6,771 bases of DNA from Beijerinckiaceae bacterium (GTDB taxonomy: Bacteria > Pseudomonadota > Alphaproteobacteria > Rhizobiales > Beijerinckiaceae), in assembly GCA_022702195.1 (NCBI GenBank), contig JAKONB010000388.1, positions 1 through 6,771 of the forward strand, written 5' to 3'. Below are positions 1-5,367 of the stretch, one piece after another. The stretch's first letter is position 1. Every line of letters starts with the position of its first letter. The notes below the pieces were generated by a model. The model was given only the letters and a program-made list of their open reading frames with translations. It was not told where the DNA came from and ran no database searches. Made by a program: the position numbers and the translations under genes.

Positions 1-597
1 GGGGCGATGCTCGGCCTCGGCGTGCGCACCGCCGCCATCCGCAACCTCCACCGCCAGGGTCCGCTCGCCCAGACCTCCAACCAGCTCGATCTGGCGGTCA
101 ACGGACGCGGCTACTTCCAGATCACCAGCCCCACCGGCGAGATCAATTACACCCGCGCCGGCGCGTTCAACCGCAGCAGCACCGGCCAGATCGTGACGCT
201 GGAGGGCTACGCCCTCGACCCGGCGATCACCATCCCGCAGGGGGCGGTGGACGTGACCATCAACCAGTCGGGTCAGGTCTACGCCAAGATCGACGGTCAG
301 GTGGCGCAGCAGAATCTCGGCCAGATCACCATCGCGAACTTCGCCAACGATTCGGGCCTGGAGCCCCTCGGCAACGGCCTGTACCGCGAGACCCCGGCCT
401 CGGGCACGGCGGTGACCGGCGTGCCGGGCGACCCGAGCTTCGGCAAGCTCCAGCAGGGTTACCTGGAAAGCTCCAACGTCGATCCCGTCAAGGAGATCAC
501 CAACATGATCACGGCCCAGCGCGCCTTCGAGATGAACTCGAAGGTGATCCAGGCCGCCGACGAGATGGCCGGCACGGTCTCCAAGGGAATCCGGTAG
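1..597 (+). CDS. flgG: Flagellar distal rod protein FlgG, 5' truncated by the window
   Basis: FlgG builds the distal rod, the drive shaft that crosses the periplasm and passes through the P and L rings. The frame is open from base 1, so the ATG at 7 is an internal methionine and about 60-65 N-terminal residues lie upstream, judged against the usual ~260 aa; 198 residues are present. Family hallmarks visible in order are GLGVRTAAIRNLHRQG, DLAVNGRGYFQI and YTRAGAFN (the FlgG/FlgE/FlgF core), the PAITIPQGAVDVTI stretch, and the C-terminal signature YLESSNVDPVKEITNMI followed by QRAFEMNSKVIQAADEM. This C-terminal block is the helical region shared by axial proteins and is complete, ending at TAG 595-597. 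FlgG has no cleaved signal and is exported by the flagellar type III apparatus. The strong FlgG-type middle region argues against FlgF. A 150-nt spacer separates it from flgA. Confidence 0.96.
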   Translation, partial: GAMLGLGVRTAAIRNLHRQGPLAQTSNQLDLAVNGRGYFQITSPTGEINYTRAGAFNRSSTGQIVTLEGYALDPAITIPQGAVDVTINQSGQVYAKIDGQVAQQNLGQITIANFANDSGLEPLGNGLYRETPASGTAVTGVPGDPSFGKLQQGYLESSNVDPVKEITNMITAQRAFEMNSKVIQAADEMAGTVSKGIR

Positions 598-687
598 CAG
601 GGCAATCCGGTCACGGGCCTCCGGCCGGCGACCTTCGTTCCACGCAACACGATCCCGCTCAGGCGGGCGGCGCGACGACCGCGGCGG

Positions 688-703
688 GCTCCGGCGGCGG
701 AGC
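688..703 (+). other. Small GC-rich hairpin upstream of flgA
   Basis: GCTCCG (688-693) and CGGAGC (698-703) are exact inverted repeats separated by GCGG, giving a 6-bp stem with a 4-nt loop. No T-run follows, so it is not a canonical intrinsic terminator. It could be an RNA stability or attenuation element, but at this GC content a 6-bp stem may be chance. Confidence 0.3.
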
Positions 704-732
704 GCGGCCGCTCGCCCCGCCGGGCACCACGC

Positions 733-737
733 AAGGG
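733..737 (+). promoter_or_regulatory. Ribosome binding site of flgA
   Basis: AAGGG lies 10 nt before ATG 748. As no other start codon exists in this frame between the flgG stop and 748, this site fixes the flgA start. Confidence 0.5.
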
Positions 738-747
738 CGCGACCATC

Positions 748-1221
748 ATGGGCCTATCCACCTTCGCCGGGCGTCTCGCCGGCGGTGCCGTCGGCCTCCT
801 CCTCGGCCTGACCGCCGCCGCCCAAGCCGCCGACCTGATGCTGCCGGTCCCCACCGTCACGATCTATCCGGGCGACACCATCAAGGAATCGATGCTGCGC
901 CTCCAGGCCTATCCGGAGACCTTCCGGGCGCGCACCGCCGTGATCGACGCGCCCCTCGCGATCGCGGGGCGCGTCGCGCGGCGCATGCTGCTGCCGGGCG
1001 AGCCGGTGCCCGCCAACGCCGTCGACGACGCGCGCCTCGTGAGCCGGAACGTGGCGACCCAGATCGTGTTCGAGGAGAACGGCCTCTTCATCACGGCGGT
1101 GGGCACGCCGCTCCAGAACGGCGGTCTCGGCGAGGTGATCCGGGTCCGCAACGTCGACACCAACCGGATCATCCTCGGCACCGTCATGGCCGATGGCCGC
1201 ATCCGCACCGGGGACAAGTGA
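748..1221 (+). CDS. flgA: Flagellar basal-body P-ring assembly chaperone FlgA
   Basis: FlgA is a periplasmic chaperone that helps FlgI polymerise into the P ring around the rod. The 157-residue product starts with a Sec signal peptide: hydrophobic stretch about residues 10-24, with likely cleavage after Ala27 (AQA|AD). The remainder looks like the SAF-type domain of FlgA: a VTIYPGDTIKESML segment near residues 37-50, LAIAGRVARRMLLPGEPV around 70-87, and the C-terminal GEVIRVRNVDTNRIILGTV around 127-145, which is the typical closing motif of the family. It is shorter than the ~219-aa enterobacterial FlgA and lacks that protein's extra N-terminal domain, as is common in alphaproteobacteria. There are no cysteines. 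The stop TGA 1219-1221 shares its last base with the flgI ATG at 1221, suggesting coupling of the chaperone to its client. Confidence 0.92.
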   Translation: MGLSTFAGRLAGGAVGLLLGLTAAAQAADLMLPVPTVTIYPGDTIKESMLRLQAYPETFRARTAVIDAPLAIAGRVARRMLLPGEPVPANAVDDARLVSRNVATQIVFEENGLFITAVGTPLQNGGLGEVIRVRNVDTNRIILGTVMADGRIRTGDK

Positions 1222-2327
1222 TGCGCCGCATCCTGGCCCTCCTGATGTCCCTCGTCCTGGCCCTGCCGGCCGCCGCGCAGGCCAACGGCACGCGGATCAA
1301 GGACATCGCCAATCTCAAGGGCGTGCGCGACAACCAACTCGTGGGCTACGGCCTCGTCACCGGCCTCCAGGGCACCGGCGACACCCTGCGCAACGCCCAG
1401 TTCACCGAGCAGTCGCTGCAATCGATGCTCGACCGCATGGGCATCAACGTCCGCGACGCCCGCCTGCGCACCCGCAACGTCGCCGCCGTGATGGTGACCG
1501 CCGACCTGCCCCCCTATACCGGCACCGGCTCGCGCATCGACGTCTCGGTGACTTCGCTCGGCGACGCCACCTCGCTCAAGGGCGGCACCCTGCTGATGAC
1601 GCCGCTCATGGGCGGCGACAGCCTCGTCTACGCCGCAGCGCAGGGGCCGCTCGCCGTCTCGGGCTTCGTCGTGGCCGGACAGGCCGAGAGCCTGACCCAG
1701 GGCGTGCCCACCGCCGGGCGCATTCCCAACGGCGCGCTCATCGAGCGCGAGGTGCCGGGGACCTTCCGCGACCTGCCCGAACTGGTGTTCGAGCTGAAGA
1801 ACCCCGACTTCAAGACCGCCACCATGGTGGCGGACGCGATCAACGCCTATTCCCTGCGCCGCTTCAACAAGCGGGTCGCCGCCCCGCGCGACCAGCGCTC
1901 GGTGGCTCTGCTGCGCCCCCACAACATCGCCTTGACCCGGTTCGTGGCGGAGGTCGGCGATCTCACCGTCTATCCCGACACCCCGGCCCGCGTGGTGGTC
2001 GACCAGCGCACCGGCACGGTGGTGATCGGCCGCAACGTCCAGATCTCCATGGTGGCGGTCACCCACAGCAACCTCACACTGCGCGTCACCGAGACGCCGG
2101 AGGTGTCCCAGCCCGCGCCGTTCTCCAACGGGCAGACCGTGGTGGTGCCCCGGACCGAGGTCTCGGCGACGGAAGGCGGCGGCCGTCTCGCCATCCTGGG
2201 CGGCTCCGATCTCCAGACCCTGGTGCGCGGCCTCAACCAGGTCGGGCTGAAGCCCAGCGACATCATCGCGATCCTGCAAGCGGTGAAGACCGCCGGTGCC
2301 CTCCAGGCGGAGCTCGTGGTCCAGTGA
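1221..2327 (+). CDS. flgI: Flagellar P-ring protein FlgI
   Basis: FlgI polymerises in the periplasm at the peptidoglycan layer to form the P ring, a bushing for the rod. The product is 368 aa from ATG 1221, normal for the family. A Sec signal covers residues 1-21 with cleavage at AQA|NG. The mature protein opens with the hallmark TRIKDIANLKGVRDNQLVGY and GLVTGLQGTGDT. Further conserved blocks are NVAAVMVTADLPPYTGTGSR, GTLLMTPLMGGDSLVYAAAQ and, near the C-terminus, RVVVDQRTGTVVIGRNVQIS and the final ALQAELVVQ. GTG at 1218 is an alternative start one codon earlier. GGGGA at 1210-1214 serves either start; with ATG 1221 the overlap with flgA is 1 nt, with GTG 1218 it is 4 nt. The protein has no cysteine, so it cannot form the intramolecular disulfide known in E. 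coli FlgI. Confidence 0.97.
   Translation: MRRILALLMSLVLALPAAAQANGTRIKDIANLKGVRDNQLVGYGLVTGLQGTGDTLRNAQFTEQSLQSMLDRMGINVRDARLRTRNVAAVMVTADLPPYTGTGSRIDVSVTSLGDATSLKGGTLLMTPLMGGDSLVYAAAQGPLAVSGFVVAGQAESLTQGVPTAGRIPNGALIEREVPGTFRDLPELVFELKNPDFKTATMVADAINAYSLRRFNKRVAAPRDQRSVALLRPHNIALTRFVAEVGDLTVYPDTPARVVVDQRTGTVVIGRNVQISMVAVTHSNLTLRVTETPEVSQPAPFSNGQTVVVPRTEVSATEGGGRLAILGGSDLQTLVRGLNQVGLKPSDIIAILQAVKTAGALQAELVVQ
1816..1833. repeat. 18-bp perfect palindrome inside flgI
   Basis: Bases 1816-1833 (CCGCCACCATGGTGGCGG) equal their own reverse complement exactly, centred on CCATGG. The stretch encodes the T-A-T-M-V-A part of FlgI. The last 12 bases recur at 2047-2058 in the same gene. It may be a by-product of GC-rich codon choice. 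Confidence 0.7.
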
Positions 2328-3157
2328 GCCGATCGAAGAGTTTGCGCCTGCCCGGCGAGTCGCCCCGGATGATCGTGTCGCGCCGCTCCCGCGGCGCCCC
2401 GTCCCAGACCCTGCTGCTGATGGGCCTGCGGGTGCTGATGCTCCTCGGGCTGCTGGCCCTGGTGCCGCTCTGCCTGGGTCCCGTGCGGGCCACGGAGGCG
2501 GGGTCCTCCCCGGGCCGTGGTCCCACCCGGATCTCGGGCCTCAATCCCGGCCCGTTCCCGAAGCCGGCGGCGCCGAGGGCGAAGGCCGATCCGGCCCCCC
2601 CGGTCGCCGAGGTCAAGCCGCCCGAGATCAAGCCGGCCGATCCCCAGCCGGCGGAGATCGTCCGCGTGGCCGAGGCCGTCACCCCGCCGGAGCCGGTCAA
2701 GCCGCCGGCTCCGAAGCCGTCGGCCTATTGCGCCAGCATCGCCGATGCCGCCGCCGATGCCCGCTTCGCCTGGCAGAAGGAGCAACTCGCCGCGCTGGAG
2801 AAGCAGGTCGAGGAGCGCATCGCCCAGCTCGAGGCCAAGCGCGCCGAGTACGAATCCTGGCTCGCCCGGCGCAACGCCTTCCTGTCCAAGGCCGACGAAG
2901 GGGTGGTGGCGATCTACACCAAGATGCGGGCGGATTCCGCCGCGCTCCAGCTCGCCAACATGCCCGACGAATCGGCCGCGGCGATCCTGACCAAGCTCAA
3001 CGCCCGCACCGCCAGCGCGATCTTGAGCGAGATGGAGGCCGCCCGCGCGGCCCAGCTCGCCCGCCGGATGAGCGACGGCGGCAAAGCCGACCCGGGCAAA
3101 GACAAAGACACCGGCAAAGACGTGGGCAAGAAGGCCCGGGAAAGCGAGAAATCCTGA
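2324..3157 (+). CDS. motE: MotE-like periplasmic motility protein (MgtE_N-like coiled-coil protein)
   Basis: In Sinorhizobium meliloti the gene at this position, between flgI and flgH, is motE, coding for a periplasmic chaperone that stabilises the motor protein MotC. The assignment here rests on synteny and architecture. From GTG 2324 the product is 277 aa; from ATG 2369 it is 262. The GTG overlaps the flgI stop as GTGA and has GGAG at 2309-2312, so I chose it, but ATG 2369 is also credible (GGCGAG at 2354-2359). Counting from the ATG: basic N-terminus, hydrophobic signal/anchor about 14-38 with possible cleavage at VRA|TE, then a Pro/Lys-rich linker about 55-118. Next come a lone mature-region cysteine (C121), a heptad-rich coiled coil with KEQLAALEKQVEERIAQLEA, and an MgtE_N-like helical block including LANMPDESAAAILTKLNART. 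The tail is charged, rich in Gly-Lys-Asp. The single cysteine fits my recollection that S. meliloti MotE dimerises through a disulfide. The stop shares a base with the flgH ATG. Confidence 0.75.
   Translation: MSRSKSLRLPGESPRMIVSRRSRGAPSQTLLLMGLRVLMLLGLLALVPLCLGPVRATEAGSSPGRGPTRISGLNPGPFPKPAAPRAKADPAPPVAEVKPPEIKPADPQPAEIVRVAEAVTPPEPVKPPAPKPSAYCASIADAAADARFAWQKEQLAALEKQVEERIAQLEAKRAEYESWLARRNAFLSKADEGVVAIYTKMRADSAALQLANMPDESAAAILTKLNARTASAILSEMEAARAAQLARRMSDGGKADPGKDKDTGKDVGKKARESEKS
3080..3121 (+). repeat. Degenerate GGCAAAGAC repeats encoding the MotE Lys/Asp tail
   Basis: GGCAAAGAC occurs exactly at 3095-3103 and 3113-3121, 18 nt (six codons) apart. A partial copy (GGCAAAG) lies at 3080-3086 and a loose GAC-AAA-GAC unit sits between the exact copies. 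The in-frame product is Gly-Lys-Asp rich. The repeated AAA codons stand out in a gene otherwise dominated by G/C-ending codons. Confidence 0.6.
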
Positions 3158-3876
3158 TGATGGTCCCGACCACCCTGCGCGTCGGCCTCGTCCTGGGGGC
3201 GCTCGCCCCCGCGCTCGGCGCCTGCAACACGCCCATGACGCAATTGGCCCAGCCACCCGTCCTGACGCCCATCGGCACCGGGCTCGTGGCCCCGCGCGAG
3301 GCGCTGCCGACGAGCTTCGGCTCCCTCAACCGCCACACCTACCACTCGACCTGGTCGCCCTCGAGCGTCGATTTCTTCCAGGATCCGCGCGCCCGCAACG
3401 TCGGCGACGTGATCACCGTGAGCATCCTCATCGACGACAAGGCGCAGTTCGGCAATTCGAGCGACCGCTCGCGCAGCCAGAAGTCGAGCCTCGGCTTCGA
3501 TTTCGGCTATGGCGTCTCGGCGCTCAAGGACACGGCCACCGCCGATGCCGGCATCCGCTCGGGCACCGAGACCAAGGGCGCGGGCAATATCGACCGCTCC
3601 GAGGTCCTGCGCCTGTCCGTGGCGGCGGTGGTCACCGAGCAGATGCCCAACGGCAACGTCCTCATCAGCGGCTCGCAGGAGGTGCGGGTCAACAACGAGG
3701 TCCGGGTCCTCAACGTGGCCGGCATCGTGCGGCCGCGCGACATCTCCCGCAAGAACACCATCGACTACGACAAGATCGCCGAGGCGCGCATCTCCTACGG
3801 CGGGCGCGGGCGCATCAGCGAGGTCCAGGGTCCGAGCGCCGGGCAGATGATCTTCGAGACCCTCGCGCCGTTCTGA
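3157..3876 (+). CDS. flgH: Flagellar L-ring lipoprotein FlgH
   Basis: FlgH forms the L ring in the outer membrane through which the rod passes. The 239-residue product has a lipoprotein signal: hydrophobic stretch residues 7-19 and lipobox LGAC with the acylated Cys at 23. Conserved FlgH blocks follow: SVDFFQDPRARNVGDVITVS around residues 69-88, the Ser-rich stretch with SDRSRSQKSS, RLSVAAVVTEQMPNGNVLIS, GSQEVRVNNEVRVLNVAGIV and RPRDISRKNTIDYDKIAEAR. It ends in an ARISYGGRGRISEVQ-type C-terminus closing on a terminal Phe. Length is close to the family's usual ~230-240 aa. The start ATG 3157 overlaps the motE TGA by one base; a second ATG follows directly at 3160, so either methionine could initiate. 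The Shine-Dalgarno match is weak (AGCGAGAA at 3143-3150), consistent with coupling to motE translation. Confidence 0.96.
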   Translation: MMVPTTLRVGLVLGALAPALGACNTPMTQLAQPPVLTPIGTGLVAPREALPTSFGSLNRHTYHSTWSPSSVDFFQDPRARNVGDVITVSILIDDKAQFGNSSDRSRSQKSSLGFDFGYGVSALKDTATADAGIRSGTETKGAGNIDRSEVLRLSVAAVVTEQMPNGNVLISGSQEVRVNNEVRVLNVAGIVRPRDISRKNTIDYDKIAEARISYGGRGRISEVQGPSAGQMIFETLAPF

Positions 3877-3891
3877 CGAACGCCCCTCTTC

Positions 3892-3896
3892 GGGAA
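3892..3896 (+). promoter_or_regulatory. Ribosome binding site of fliL
   Basis: GGGAA lies 8 nt before ATG 3905 in the 28-nt flgH-fliL gap. This junction has a real gap rather than an overlap, so fliL has its own ribosome entry. Confidence 0.5.
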
Positions 3897-3904
3897 CCCA
3901 ATCG

Positions 3905-4396
3905 ATGGCGGCCAAGGACGACAAGACGGACGGCAAGAAGGGGGGCAAGGGCTGGATCGCCGCCCTCGCGCTCACCAGCCTCGTGGCCATCGGCACCGGC
4001 GGGGGGCTGGGCTTCTACCTCCTCTCCAGCGTGGAGAAGGCGGTGGACGTCAAGAAGAAGGACCAGGAGGACAAGGCCGTGAAGGTGTTGAAATACACCG
4101 GCGACCTGGCCCTGCGCAGCGTCGGCTCGGTGGTGACCAACCTCGCCGATTCGGGCGATGCCTGGGTCCGCCTCGAATCCTCGGTGGTGTTCAAGATCGG
4201 CGCCGTGCCCAATCCGGACGTGGCGCTGGCCGAGATCCGGGCCGACATCGTCGCCTATCTGCGCACCCTCTCCATGCGCCAGATCGAAGGGGCGAGCGGC
4301 CTCCAGCACCTGCGCGAGGATCTCAACGAGCGCGTCGCCCTGCGCACCAAGGGCCAGGTGCGCGAACTGATCGTCGAGATGCTGGTGGTGCAATGA
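3905..4396 (+). CDS. fliL: Flagellar basal body-associated protein FliL
   Basis: FliL is a single-pass inner-membrane protein whose periplasmic domain surrounds or contacts the stator units and supports torque or stator stability. The product is 163 aa, typical of FliL. A short Lys/Asp-rich cytoplasmic tail (residues 1-16) leads into one transmembrane helix (about 17-40, WIAALALTSLVAIG then a Gly-rich GGGLGFYLL). A charged stalk follows, then a periplasmic domain with AWVRLESSVVFKI, the helix ALAEIRADIVAYLRTLSMRQ, and the closing LREDLNERVALRTKGQVREL with IVEMLVVQ, which matches the C-terminal FliL pattern. The gene sits just before fliP, as in many flagellar operons, and its stop TGA 4394-4396 overlaps the fliP start as ATGA. 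Confidence 0.95.
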   Translation: MAAKDDKTDGKKGGKGWIAALALTSLVAIGTGGGLGFYLLSSVEKAVDVKKKDQEDKAVKVLKYTGDLALRSVGSVVTNLADSGDAWVRLESSVVFKIGAVPNPDVALAEIRADIVAYLRTLSMRQIEGASGLQHLREDLNERVALRTKGQVRELIVEMLVVQ

Positions 4397-5256
4397 TGCC
4401 GACCGTCGAAAAGCCCATGATGCCGCATTCGGGCGCGTGCCCTGAGCCTCGCGATCCGTCCGGGGGAGGGGGGCGGTCGTGGCCGATCCGACGTCGCCTG
4501 CAATCGGCCGCCCCCCTGGCCCTGGCCCTCGTCGCAGCCCTCGCCTTCACCGGCGCGGCCTCCGCGCAATCCGCCACGGGCCTGCCGGCCCTCGATGCGC
4601 TCCTGCCCGCGGGCAACGGCGCGGCGAGCGGGCGGATCCTGCAACTGGTGGCCCTGCTCACGGTGCTGTCCCTGGCGCCGGGGCTCCTCGTGATGGTGAC
4701 GAGCTTCACGCGGTTCGCCATCGCGTTCTCGTTCCTGCGCTCGGGCCTCGGCCTGCAATCGACGCCGGCCAACATCTTCCTCGTCAGCCTGTCCCTGTTC
4801 ATGACCTTCTACGTCATGGCCCCGACCTTCGACCGGGCCTGGAACGAGGGGCTGAAGCCGCTCTCCGAGAATCGCATCGGCGAGGCGGAGGCGCTGCCCA
4901 AGATCGTCGACCCGTTCCGCGAGTTCATGACGGCGCAGGTGCGGCCCAAGGATCTCCAGACCTTCACGGACCTGGCGAGCCGCAATTTCCCCAAGGCCGA
5001 GGCCGGCGAGAAGGTCGACCTGCGCATCCTGATCCCGGCCTTCATGATCTCCGAATTGCGGCGCGGGTTCGAGATCGGGTTCCTGATCGTGCTGCCCTTC
5101 CTGGTGATCGACATGATCGTCTCCACGGTGGTGATGTCGATGGGCATGATGATGCTGCCGCCCACCGTGATCTCGCTGCCGTTCAAGGTGCTGTTCTTCA
5201 TCCTCATCGATGGCTGGAACATGCTGGTGGGCGGGCTGGTGCGCTCGTTCTTCTGA
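4393..5256 (+). CDS. fliP: Flagellar type III export gate protein FliP
   Basis: FliP forms, with FliQ and FliR, the export gate in the centre of the MS ring through which rod, hook and filament subunits pass. From ATG 4393 the product is 287 aa, longer than the ~245 aa of E. coli FliP, with the excess at the N-terminus. The hydrophobic signal core is residues 39-52 with likely cleavage ASA|QS after 58, preceded by an unusually long n-region of about 38 residues. The mature part is a strong match: ILQLVALLTVLSLAPGLLVM then VTSFTRFAIAFSFLRSGLGL (TSFTR motif), FLVSLSLFMTFYVMAP, VDPFREFMTAQVR, ILIPAFMISELRRGFEIGF, VIDMIVSTVVMSMGMMMLPP and a final ISLPFKVLFFILIDGWNMLV stretch. ATG 4396, 4417 and 4420 are alternative starts; I kept 4393 because of the ATGA overlap with fliL. 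Confidence 0.95.
   Translation: MMPTVEKPMMPHSGACPEPRDPSGGGGRSWPIRRRLQSAAPLALALVAALAFTGAASAQSATGLPALDALLPAGNGAASGRILQLVALLTVLSLAPGLLVMVTSFTRFAIAFSFLRSGLGLQSTPANIFLVSLSLFMTFYVMAPTFDRAWNEGLKPLSENRIGEAEALPKIVDPFREFMTAQVRPKDLQTFTDLASRNFPKAEAGEKVDLRILIPAFMISELRRGFEIGFLIVLPFLVIDMIVSTVVMSMGMMMLPPTVISLPFKVLFFILIDGWNMLVGGLVRSFF
4462..4473 (+). other. G-rich tract in the 5' part of fliP
   Basis: GGGGGAGGGGGG is read as four glycine codons in the long n-region of the FliP precursor. Such a tract can be prone to replication slippage or sequencing indels. The signal-peptide frame downstream is certain, but the frame upstream depends on the G count being right. Confidence 0.5.
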
Positions 5257-5332
5257 CGCGCCTCCACCGGAGCTGGGCGCGACCATGAGCGGCGCAATCT
5301 CCGCGCAAGGCAGGACAGCGAGAAGGCGCCGA

Positions 5333-5349
5333 TCAGGTCGTGGACCTGA
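5333..5349 (+). promoter_or_regulatory. Inverted repeat / hairpin just upstream of the fliF ribosome binding site
   Basis: TCAGGTC (5333-5339) and GACCTGA (5343-5349) are perfect inverted repeats around a 3-nt GTG loop, a 7-bp stem. It ends 18 nt before the fliF ATG and directly precedes the Shine-Dalgarno-like GCGGAG at 5351-5356. It could be an RNA stem influencing translation, or a small DNA operator; no T-run follows, so it is not a typical terminator. The rest of the 111-nt fliP-fliF spacer (5257-5367) shows no promoter I can defend and no TTAA-N7-TTAA CtrA-type site. Confidence 0.4.
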
Positions 5350-5350
5350 A

Positions 5351-5356
5351 GCGGAG
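5351..5356 (+). promoter_or_regulatory. Ribosome binding site of fliF
   Basis: GCGGAG lies 11 nt before ATG 5368. The in-frame TGA at 5347-5349 lies upstream, and no other start codon occurs between it and 5368, so this site supports that start. Confidence 0.45.
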
Positions 5357-5367
5357 CGCTTCCCCGA

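Larger units (their letters stand above)
598..747 (+). other. flgG-flgA intergenic spacer (no gene recognised)
   Basis: This 150-nt spacer is much longer than the other junctions in the same run of genes (overlaps to 28 nt). The frame shared by flgG and flgA (both frame 1) stays open through the whole spacer. It has no ATG, GTG or TTG codon after the flgG stop, so flgA cannot be extended upstream in that frame. The conceptual translation is arginine- and proline-rich with no resemblance to FlgA, so I treat it as non-coding. It contains a small hairpin at 688-703. I see no convincing promoter or terminator. Confidence 0.6.

Noticed and set aside
616..626. GGCC-TCC-GGCC mini-stem after flgG as a terminator
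   Set aside because: Only 4 bp with no T-run; expected often by chance at this GC content.
459..860. Reverse-strand open frame spanning the flgG-flgA spacer
   Set aside because: Arg/Ala/Pro-rich, and extends well into conserved coding sequence of both neighbours; no family resemblance.
909..2279. Reverse-strand open frame of 456 codons opposite flgA and flgI
   Set aside because: Same compositional artefact: repetitive Gly/His/Asp/Arg content, complement of FlgI-coding sequence, and no credible start context.
1193..2323. Forward frame upstream of and continuous with motE, making a 654-codon frame
   Set aside because: This part overlaps flgI out of frame and is Arg/Pro/His-rich. Only the portion from GTG 2324 has signal-peptide and coiled-coil character.
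2296..3156. Forward extension of the flgH frame across motE (526-codon frame)
   Set aside because: The residues before Met 3157 are low-complexity Arg/Gly/Pro/Ala; the lipoprotein signal of FlgH starts at 3157.
1970..3256. Reverse-strand open frame of 428 codons opposite flgI, motE and flgH
   Set aside because: Arg/Gly/Leu-rich shadow with no recognisable motif; it crosses three real genes on the other strand.
3882..3894. CCCC/GGG inverted repeat in the flgH-fliL gap as a terminator
   Set aside because: Three to four base pairs, no T-run, and the GGG is better explained as part of the fliL ribosome binding site.
4479..5288. Forward open frame starting at GTG 4479 after a strong purine-rich tract
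   Set aside because: Although GGGGGAGGGGGG resembles a Shine-Dalgarno, the frame is not FliP's and encodes Arg/Gly/Pro-rich shadow sequence.
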